From NCBI GenBank assembly GCA_014529385.2, contig CM043942.1:55613340-55677339 (forward strand): DNA of 64,000 nt, written 5' to 3'. Each line of letters opens with the position of its first letter. Position 1 is the first letter of the stretch. The notes beneath the pieces were generated by a model. It was not told the DNA's origin. It worked only from the letters and a program-made list of their open reading frames with translations, and did no database searches. The position numbers and the translations under genes were made by a program. Shown here piece after piece: positions 23,893-31,645 of the stretch. This stretch comes from Adiantum capillus-veneris (lineage: Eukaryota > Streptophyta > Polypodiopsida > Polypodiales > Pteridaceae).

Positions 23893-24656
23893 TGTTAGGA
23901 AATAAGACGTAGCTAAATAGATAATTGAGTAGATTACTTAATGGAGAGAGACAGATTTACATACACGAGATTATAGAGTAGAGAGAGGGAGAGAGTACAC
24001 ACGATATACGTGGTTCACCCAATGTGGGCTACGCCCACGGGAAAGCAGCCACTCAATGGCTTTAGTACTTCAAAACAAGAAGTAGTTTACAAAGGGATTA
24101 TACCCTTAATGGAGCTCCCGCCTTGCTTCACTCTCACCACCTCACACTCACCTTGTTGCATCAACTTCACAAACTATGAAATGTGTGTAGAAATGGCCTC
24201 CTTTTATAGGCCAAAAGGGCTACCCTCTCTTATGAGAGGAAGCCATGTGTAGCCGCCCTTGTGCGAATAAGTCCAAATCGGACCCTCCAATCCGCCCATG
24301 TGTGGCCACCCTTGAGAAGACAAGTCCGCTTTGAATTCGGCCACCGGCCCCCGGCCATTGACTTCCGACCACCGGCCACCGGCCATTGACTACCGGCCAC
24401 CGGCCAACCGACGGGTGTTTTCCGACCACTTTCCGGCCGCCGTCCGGCCATAATATTCCGGCGAGGGGAAAAAAAGTCTCGGGGGCTTCCGCCCCCGAGG
24501 CCCCTAAAGTTGCCCTTGATTCTTGACTTTGAAAATTTTGCTTTCCGATGAGTGATTTTCTTTCACGCACGATGGCTTCTCCTCATAATGGGGGCCTTAC
24601 AAATGTGCCTTTTACCACAGAAAATTACAAGGGTAAATCACGCTCCATACTTAACA
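23893..24656 (-). repeat. Copia 3' LTR
   Basis: 764 bp, TG...CA ended. On the minus strand a TATAAAAG box lies at about 24202-24209. It contains a GC hairpin (CTCGGGGGC and GCCCCCGAG arms) near 24477-24500 and short repeats of ccaccggcca near 24350-24410. The adjoining plus-strand sequence atctcccactt is the complement of the polypurine tract. Confidence 0.95.
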
Positions 24657-24716
24657 ATCTCCCACTTGGAGACTGATCTCCAAACCAAACCTGTGACTGC
24701 TTTCCATTCTCGCTTC

Positions 24717-25069
24717 TTATCCTTGAATGCTGATTGAAGATGAGTAAAATCTCAACTTCTCCTTGTTGACCACCTTTGTAAACATGTCTGCACGATTTTC
24801 ACTTGTATGCACCTTTCCTAGCTTTAGCTGTCCCTCTTCCAAAAGAGTGCGTATGAAATGATATCTCACCTCAATGTGCTTTGTCCTTGAATGAAAGGCT
24901 GAGTTCTTCGCAAGATGGATAGTGCTTTGGCTATCACTGTACAAGACACAATTGTCTTGTTTGAATCCAAGCTCTCTAAGAATCTGTGAAGCCATAGAAT
25001 TTCTTTGCTTGCCTCCGTCATTGCTACATACTCTTCTTCCGTGGTAGAAAGTGAAACCACTTTCTGCAG
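24717..25069 (-). pseudogene. Copia RNase H, C-terminal part
   Basis: The frame has VSLSTTEEEYVAMTEASKE, the typical E-containing RNase H motif, followed by DNCVLYSDSQSTIHLAKN with the catalytic SDSQSA-like Asp. It continues through HIEVRYHFIRTLLEEG and ends ADMFTKVVNKEKLRF, the usual Copia C-terminus. It is separated from the rest of RNase H by the 73-bp insertion and frameshifted (24717-24995 and 24866-25060 are different frames). Confidence 0.85.
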
Positions 25070-25074
25070 CTTTG

Positions 25075-25147
25075 TGTTGAGCTATATATAGAGATACTAT
25101 ATATAGCTTGTTGAGCTATATATAGTATCTGTATATATAGCTCAACA
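25075..25147. mobile_element. 73-bp fold-back insertion with 5-bp target duplication
   Basis: Inserted in the Copia RNase H between duplicated CTTTG (25070-25074 and 25148-25152). Termini are perfect 16-bp inverted repeats, TGTTGAGCTATATATA. The whole insert folds into 34-nt arms with one mismatch and a 5-nt loop (TGTTG). It has no coding capacity. It could be a miniature inverted-repeat element or the residue of a larger one. Confidence 0.85.
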
Positions 25148-25152
25148 CTTTG

Positions 25153-26808
25153 AACCCAGCTTATTGTTGTGCCTCCAACCGTGAACACATAGGCAGTAGT
25201 GCTCCTTCGAGTATCTTTGTCACCTGCCATATCTGCATCAGCATAACCTTCTAGAAAAATATCAGTTCCTCCAAAATACAAAGCATTTGTTGTTGTCCCT
25301 TTTAGATACCTAAGTATCCACTTCACAGCTTGCCAATGATCTTTACCTGGGTTGTCCATGAACCTACTCACAACTCCCACTGCATGTGCAATGTCTAGCC
25401 TTGTCCAGGCCATAGCATACATTAGAGAACCTACCGTTGCAGCATATGGAACTTTAGACATATAGGCTATCTCCTCTTGTGTCTTTGGACACATATCCCT
25501 CGTTAGTTTGAAGTGACCAGCGAAAGGTGTAGTAACTGGTTTTTCATTTTGCATTGGAAACCTTTCTAGTACCTTCTTGATGTAATCTTCTTGAGATAGC
25601 TTTATTGTCTTCTTCGTCTTGTACCTTGATATTTTCATACCAAGTATCCTCTTTGCAGCACCTAAATCTTTCATTGAAAAAGATTTAGACAACTCCTCTT
25701 TTAGGTCTTTGTTGTCCTGCATGTTAGCACTTGCAATCAACATGTCATCAACATACAACATTAGGATGATGAATTTCCCATCTCCCAAATTCTTTGTGTA
25801 CACGCAGTGATCCGAGTTGCATCTTGTGAATCCATGATCCAACATCCATCGATCAAACTTCAAGTACCATTGTCTTCATGCTTGCTTTAAACCATACAAG
25901 CTCTTCTTTAATCTGCAAACCATTTTCTCCTTACCTTTTACTTCACTTTACTTTGGTTGAAGCATGTAGATTTCCTCCTCTAAGTCACCGTGAGGGAATG
26001 CCGTATTTACATCCATTTGCTCGAGATTTAGATCATGAGCAGCCACAAGGCTTAAGACAAGCCTAGTTGAGTTCATTTTTACAACTGGAGAAAATATTTC
26101 ATTGAAGTCAATACCTTTCTTTTGAGAAAAACCTTTTACCACAAGCCTAGACTTGTACCTTTTCTTCCCACCTTCTTCTTCCTTCACCTTGTACACCCAT
26201 TTGTTTTGAAGTGCCCACTTACCTTTAGGCAACTCAACCAACTCCCATGTTTGGTTGGGATGTAGTGAGTCCATCTGTACTTGCATGCTCTTCATCCATT
26301 CTTCTTTGGATTCATGTTGCATAGCTTCTTTGTATGATTCCGGCTCTACAGAATCTGAGATCAAGAGATAGTTGAAGTAAGAAACAAACCGTTCTAGAGG
26401 TCTACTTGCTCTTGTAGATCTTCGGGGAATAGGTTGAGGCTCCTCATTTGGTTGACGCTGTTGCACATTGTTACCGTTTGCAGTCCTTGAGTCTTCACCG
26501 TCCTCAAGCTCCATGTACTCATCACCTGTTTCTTTTGTTTGTTTTCTTTCCAAGTAATCTTTGTACATATTTTGTTCGTTAAAAATTACATCTCTACTCC
26601 TTAAGATTTTACCATCTTCAGGATTCCATAGGCAATACCCAAAGTCACCTTCTCCATAGCCAATGAAGAAACACTTTTTGGACTTTGCATCTAGCTTTGA
26701 TCTTAGCCTTCTATCTATGTGCATGAAATCCTTACACCCAAACACTTTGAGAAATGCATAATTCACTAGTTTACATGTCCATGCCTCTTCTGGAACTCCC
26801 CCATCCAA
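25153..26808 (-). pseudogene. Copia reverse transcriptase pseudogene
   Basis: The frame 25948-26808 has the integrase tail (KVFGCKDFMHIDRRLRSKLD, FIGYGEGDFGYCLWNPE) and the start of RT (NQTWELVELPKGKWALQNKW, SRLVVKGFSQKKGIDFNEIF, MDVNTAFPHGDL). A TAA at 25948-25950 and a TGA at 25876-25878 interrupt the same frame around KKSLYGLKQA. It resumes at 25024-25863 with the catalytic box LYVDDMLIAS, then TVGSLMYAMAWTRLDIAHAV and the RNase H start GYADADMAGDKDTRRSTTAY. RT function is lost through the stops. Confidence 0.92.
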
Positions 26809-26810
26809 TG

Positions 26811-27399
26811 CCGTTGAGGGTGACCGGTTGAGGGTACTTACAGCTTCCGCCTAAAGCTCAAGCGGTAGGCCTACATGTAGCCGCATGCTTCGTGCTCGCT
26901 CCATGATTGCCCTGTTCATCCTTTCCAAAATCCCATTTTGTTGAGGTGTCCTTGGGGTTGTCCTTTGCCTCCGAATGCCATTGCTAGCACAAAAGCTTTC
27001 AAAAGCTTGGCTGCAATATTCGCCTCCATTGTCGGATCTGAGGCATTTAACCTTGGTACCTGTTTCATTCTCCACAAAGGCTTTCCACCTTTGAAATATG
27101 GAAAATACATCAGATTTATTCTTCATGACATAAAGCCATGTTTTTCTAGTCACATCGTCTATGAATGTTACATAGTACAATGAGCCACCAAGTGATGGTG
27201 TACTTGCAGGACCCCAAACATTAGAATGAACCAACTCAATTTTTTTATTTTTTCTTTCATTTCCTGATTTTTGAAATTTTACCCTCTTTTGTTTACCATA
27301 AACACAATCTTCACAGAACTCTAAGTCCACTTCTTTCAAACATGGTAGAAGCTTCTTTGTTTGAAGGATTTGCATTCCTTTGGCACTCATATGGCCAAG
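26811..27399 (-). pseudogene. Copia integrase pseudogene with first catalytic Asp changed to Asn
   Basis: The GAG-preintegrase/zinc finger reads RLGHMSAKGM...FCEDCVYGKQ. The core has LVHSNVWGP, where Copia integrases have HSDVWGP; the codon at 27220-27222 is AAT for Asn. The second Asp is intact (RSDNGGEYCS), as is the Glu (NGILERMNRAIM). The upstream half of the zinc finger (AVWHYR) lies beyond the Ty3 insertion at 36845-36860. Integrase would insert the element DNA; with the catalytic Asp gone it should be inactive. Confidence 0.9.
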
Positions 27400-27403
27400 T
27401 CGG

Positions 27404-28689
27404 TGATGGGGGCTTTTCACAAGCCAAGCTCCCGTACCCCTCTTCTCTCGTCCCCACCCCATGAAAACCCTATCTTAGGGAGGGAGTGATAAAAGACATT
27501 GGAAAAAGTAAGAAAAAATAAAGTATGATTATGTAAATATATGAGAAAGGTAAAATAGGCCACCTCATGCCTGCGGGGCAGCCCATCCCCACCTTCCCTC
27601 CTTTTTCTTCAATGTTGCCCCGCCGTGTGTCCCTTTTCCTCTTCTCCACTCAAAAGGTCAACCCCCTCTCTCTTCCCCTTGTCCTTTCTACTTTCTCTCT
27701 CCCCTCAAGCTACCCCACCTCTCACCAATAATGCATTCTAACTCACCAATAATGCACCCTAACCCACATGCAACTTACCCTATCTTCCAAAATAGTATAC
27801 CCCACCCCCCCTTTCTCTCTCATATCATATCCCATGACCCAAATACCCCCCCCTCTCTCTAAAGGGCGCCATGTCTCATGTCTCAGTTTCACTAAAAAAG
27901 GTGCCCACAGACCCATCCCCACCCGGTGGTTACCCGATTTTTCTTGTGTTCACAAACATCTGCACATAGATTCACCTCTGAACACACTCCTCTCTCTCCC
28001 CTCTTGTAATTACTTTATTCTCCATGTCACCTCTCACTTTTTTTCATCAACCCATCTCTCTCTCTTAGTCTCTCTCTCATGAGACTGCTGTTCTGGCACA
28101 TATACACACAGCCAGACAAGTGTGGCCCACAGTCACATGGCCTATGTAGATAATGATTTCTTCATTTCTAAATTCTAGAATTTCTCCCCCCCCCCTCCTC
28201 CCCTATATTAAGAGGGGTCACCATCACACAAACACACACACCATCACCAAAGAGTACACTATGCACTGTGTGTGCCTAGTGCACACACACACACCCACAC
28301 CATGACCATCACCATCACCGCAATCACCATGCTCTTCTTGAGCATGACCTCTACACCCTTGGGCTATGGAAGATGAAGGGCAACTAAATGAAGGATGATG
28401 TCCATAACCCTCGTGCGAGTCTTCGCCATCAACTCCCACCTATCCGCCATGTGCTCTACCACGCTCTCCCTTCTCATTCCCCTACCCTATGCTCCCCATT
28501 TCATCGCCTTATTCTCTAAATAAAGCTTGAGGTTTTGTGAGTATGTTTTATTGCAATGTTTTGCCCATGTGAGGTGTGCGGAATCGCCACCTAGTCTTGT
28601 GTTTGGAGTTAGCTTGTGTATGTGTGAAGGGTGTGCGGATTTGCCATCCTTTTGTGGTGCCTAAGTACTAAGCCGCTATACCCCCTCCC

Positions 28690-28734
<45 letters not shown>

Positions 28735-28944
28735 TGATCTCATTCCCTTTCCTCTTCATCATTACTCCCAAGCATCCATCTCTCTTGGATGAAAACTTTG
28801 TTATGGTGGTGTGTTGTTTGCGTCCTAGCCGCTAAATCTAGGTGGTGCCCCCTGTTTGCTTTACCATGACAGGCTCGAGGCGCGCCATTCGGTTCCCGCT
28901 GTTTTAGAGGCCGTCGGGGTTCAGGGTTCGCTTTGCTCCCGTCA
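27404..28944 (+). repeat. Ty3 element 5' LTR
   Basis: 1541 bp. TATA-like TATATTAAG at about 28204 and a polyadenylation signal AATAAA at 28519-28524. A (TC)n run at 28692-28731 is longer than in the 3' LTR. It matches 35303-36839 closely, with small indels. Confidence 0.95.
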
Positions 28945-28946
28945 TT

Positions 28947-28964
28947 TGGTGCCCCCACTGAGGA
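28947..28964 (+). other. Primer-binding site of the Ty3 element
   Basis: TGGTGCCCCCACTGAGGA begins 3 nt after the LTR. A near-identical TGGTGCCCCCATGGAGGA follows the candidate LTR of the remnant at 54 kb, which supports the assignment. The tRNA is not identified. Confidence 0.7.
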
Positions 28965-29019
28965 GGGCTTTCTAAGACCCTTCAGTTTACAATGCTGAAA
29001 GTGACGCCCACTATCAATC

Positions 29020-29277
29020 ATGGACGAATGGCTGAAGGAATTTTTTAACTGGAAGACGGAAGAAGAAGAGACGAAGGAGGCACTAGCGGCCTTCATTGAG
29101 GTGCTACTGCCAGGCTGCAGTGTCGTCAGCATTCAAGAGGTAAATTCTCCATCTCGTGTCGCTCGTTCTAACTATAAATTGAGAGCATCAGGTGGGAGGT
29201 CGGTGAAGTGCCATCACTGTTGTCAACCAAGGCACACTGTCAATGAGTGCCAACAACGAAGGCAGCGAAAGGGCTGA
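29020..29277 (+). CDS. Leader ORF with a CCHC zinc knuckle (unknown function)
   Basis: An 85-codon ORF between the primer site and gag. The N-terminal half is acidic (WKTEEEETKEALAAFIE). The C-terminus has CHHCCQPRHTVNEC, an exact C-x2-C-x4-H-x4-C knuckle, followed by basic QQRRQRKG. Knuckles of this type bind nucleic acid. The element's gag (30326-31603) has its own knuckle, so this is an additional one. It may be an independent leader protein or the exon of a larger one that includes 29449-29979. No close relative is recognised. Confidence 0.45.
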   Translation: MDEWLKEFFNWKTEEEETKEALAAFIEVLLPGCSVVSIQEVNSPSRVARSNYKLRASGGRSVKCHHCCQPRHTVNECQQRRQRKG

Positions 29278-29448
29278 AGTCATCTACATCAACATTCATC
29301 GCAAAGAAGTCATTCACATCAAGGAAGGGAAGCAAACGGTGAGACCTCTTTTCCCTAAAGAAATTATAGTCAAAGTTATAACTCCAAAGTGGCCTAAAGG
29401 GGCTGCTCGAGCCAAAGGCAACGAGAAGATAAGCCAGTCTGGAAACAC

Positions 29449-29979
29449 ATGACCCCGAAGGGGGAAGCATCTGGCCAAGCAAGTGCTTCAAGCTCAGAAG
29501 GCTGGGTTGTACCCAGTTTGCCAAAGAGGAAGTCATCCGAAGCTAAGCGGCGAAAGGTCTCCTACCGGTTTGCACGACGCATGCGAGTGCTACCAATCCA
29601 CTTCGACAATCCGGAAGAAGAAGTGGTAAGAAGATTCCCATGTCCTAGAGAAGAGTGGTTCGGCTACTGCTCTCGCTGTTTTGGAAAGAGAGTGGAGGAT
29701 CTTCCTCCTCTCCCGGTACAACTTATCTTGAAGAAGCTCTCTACCACGGGAGAAACCCAGTGGGCTGGGGACGAGTTGCAACTGAATGGAGTAGAATTCA
29801 TGCAACACGCCGACTACGGAAATTACCTACAATTTTTGTTAGCCAAGAGGCTGGGAGTGGTCAGACGCGTCGCCAACACCCCGTACGTGCTGAGCAACGA
29901 AGGAAAGGTAGAGCCTATGAAAGGCGACGACCTCTTGTGGATGTGCCGACTCATCAACACTGGCACGATAAGAGTATAA
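29449..29979 (+). CDS. Leader ORF upstream of gag (unknown function)
   Basis: A 176-codon ORF, MTPKGEASGQ..., ending NTGTIRV before gag. It has a basic patch resembling a nuclear localisation signal (PKRKSSEAKRRK), then FPCPREEWFGYCSRCFGKRV with a Cys-x2-Cys pair, and a mixed alpha/beta-looking C-terminal half. It is in the sense orientation of the element and is open over its full length despite the element's other lesions. Extra ORFs upstream of gag are known in some Tat-group elements (Ogre). I do not recognise the family and cannot say whether it is expressed. Confidence 0.5.
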   Translation: MTPKGEASGQASASSSEGWVVPSLPKRKSSEAKRRKVSYRFARRMRVLPIHFDNPEEEVVRRFPCPREEWFGYCSRCFGKRVEDLPPLPVQLILKKLSTTGETQWAGDELQLNGVEFMQHADYGNYLQFLLAKRLGVVRRVANTPYVLSNEGKVEPMKGDDLLWMCRLINTGTIRV

Positions 29980-30325
29980 GTAAGTATTTCATCCTCTGTG
30001 CATGATGGAAAACGGGCCAACGGCATTCCCATTCAGATTCTTGCAGCATATGCATGTGAATATCTATGTAGATAGGAAAGTCTTCTACCAACAGAAGATC
30101 GTACACCTATTCGGTGCGGCGGTACTAGGAGAAATCCTCAATTCCCTGAACCCTATCATTCTCCCCATATTAGATTACCATCGTTCCTTTAATGTTTCTA
30201 TCTTTATCTTGTTTTAACCTATCCACCCACCCTCGTAAAAAGTTGCTATGAGCCGCACTGTTAATGTAATGTAAAAAAAAAAGAAAAAAAGAAAGAAAAG
30301 GTTTGTAATTTCCTGAGTCACTACC

Positions 30326-31603
30326 ATGGCAAGTGTTTCTTTCCCCACGTTCAGTGGAAAGAAGGGAGAGGATCTCACCACCGACTTTTTGGATGATTTC
30401 GACATTGCTTGTATCGTCTCCAACAAAGATGACGATGCTTCACGACTTAGAATTTTTCCTCTACTGATGAGAGTAGAGGCCAAGTCCTTGTATAATGCAT
30501 TGCCCCAGGCCACCAAGAATGCATGGGATGTGTTAATGGCTACTTTTGTAAAGAGGTTTGGTGGAGGCACAACCTCGGAGAGGCTATGGCAGTTACTGAG
30601 AGACTTGAAGCAGGAGGGTCTTTTAGAATATGCCACCTATGAGTCCAAATTTGTGGATTTGTGGGAACGGTGGGTTGAGTCATTGGCAAGGGGGGAAGCT
30701 GCACCCGATTTCCTAAAAAAAGATCGGTTCACGCATGGCTTATGGCCGCTTCTCAAGGAGAAGGTGAAAGGTAGATTCCCGGCTACATACGAGTTAGCCG
30801 TTGAGATTGCTCGCCTTAAGGACAAGACGCTGCGAATGAAAGCCAAAGAAACCGAGTCAACAGAAACAGCAACATCACGTCGACCAACAACTATGACAAC
30901 CACCATTCCACCACCACCACCGGCTCTTGGGGTAAGAGATGACCAACAAGATATGTTGGCCCATATTATTGACCAAGTGCATAATTTGTTTGTCCACTTA
31001 ATACAACAAGGGAGGAGTCAAGAAAGAGATCAAGACCCTGGAAGAGCACGACGACAAAACAGGGAGTATCATTGCTACAACTGCGGAGAAGACGGTCACG
31101 GTATGTACTACTGTCCCAAACCACGACAAAACTATAATAGAGGAGGTAGGAGGAACCAATTGTCACCCCCTAGAGAAAGAACACCCCCACCCCGAGCACC
31201 AACCCCACCAACACAAATTCTACGTCCACCCCAGACACCACTACAAGCATCCATTCCACCTCTTCCACCAGCCCCACCACCTGATCGCCCTGTAAATATC
31301 ATAAGTCTAGAAGAGAAAGGAAAAGCCGTAGTAGTGGATCCACCCAGAGCAAAGGAGAGGGACAAGGGTAAGGAGAAGGTAACCTTTTTAGAACCACTTG
31401 AGGCCATGACTGTGAAAAGAGCTAGGAGGGAGAAGGCTACACAATCAGATGATGAGAGAAGCATGAGAGGAGAAACTAGCAAGAGGCCATCCAGGCCACG
31501 AAAGAAATTGGGCATCACCGACTTCCAGCTAGGGGAAAGTTCAAAGCCCTATGATCTAACATTGGATGTGGCAGAGCAAGGACCGAAGATTACATGGCCA
31601 TAG
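30326..31603 (+). CDS. Gag of the Ty3 element
   Basis: 425 codons from ATG at 30326 (MASVSFPTFSGKKGED) to TAG at 31601-31603. The capsid-type domain covers roughly residues 1-170 (RVEAKSLYNALP, TFVKRFGGGTTSERLWQLLR, YATYESKFVDLWERW). A zinc knuckle CYNCGEDGHGMYYC lies near residues 249-262. A Pro-rich stretch follows, then a Lys/Arg-rich tail. Gag builds the virus-like particle and packages the RNA. The pol frame is the same frame and lies 42 nt downstream, so only the single TAG separates gag from pol. The relative at 6.8-12 kb has CAA (Gln) at that codon. Confidence 0.9.
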   Translation: MASVSFPTFSGKKGEDLTTDFLDDFDIACIVSNKDDDASRLRIFPLLMRVEAKSLYNALPQATKNAWDVLMATFVKRFGGGTTSERLWQLLRDLKQEGLLEYATYESKFVDLWERWVESLARGEAAPDFLKKDRFTHGLWPLLKEKVKGRFPATYELAVEIARLKDKTLRMKAKETESTETATSRRPTTMTTTIPPPPPALGVRDDQQDMLAHIIDQVHNLFVHLIQQGRSQERDQDPGRARRQNREYHCYNCGEDGHGMYYCPKPRQNYNRGGRRNQLSPPRERTPPPRAPTPPTQILRPPQTPLQASIPPLPPAPPPDRPVNIISLEEKGKAVVVDPPRAKERDKGKEKVTFLEPLEAMTVKRARREKATQSDDERSMRGETSKRPSRPRKKLGITDFQLGESSKPYDLTLDVAEQGPKITWP

Positions 31604-31645
31604 CTGCTACATCTTGTACCTAAAGTAAGGCGACAATGGTCTAAA

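Noticed and set aside
24204-24570. Minus-strand ORFs of about 60-116 codons in the Copia LTR
   Set aside because: They recur in each LTR copy, overlap one another in different frames and arise from GC-rich short repeats; no conserved domain.
27768-28439. ORFs within the Ty3 LTR
   Set aside because: LTR sequence, low-complexity CT/CA-rich; not coding.
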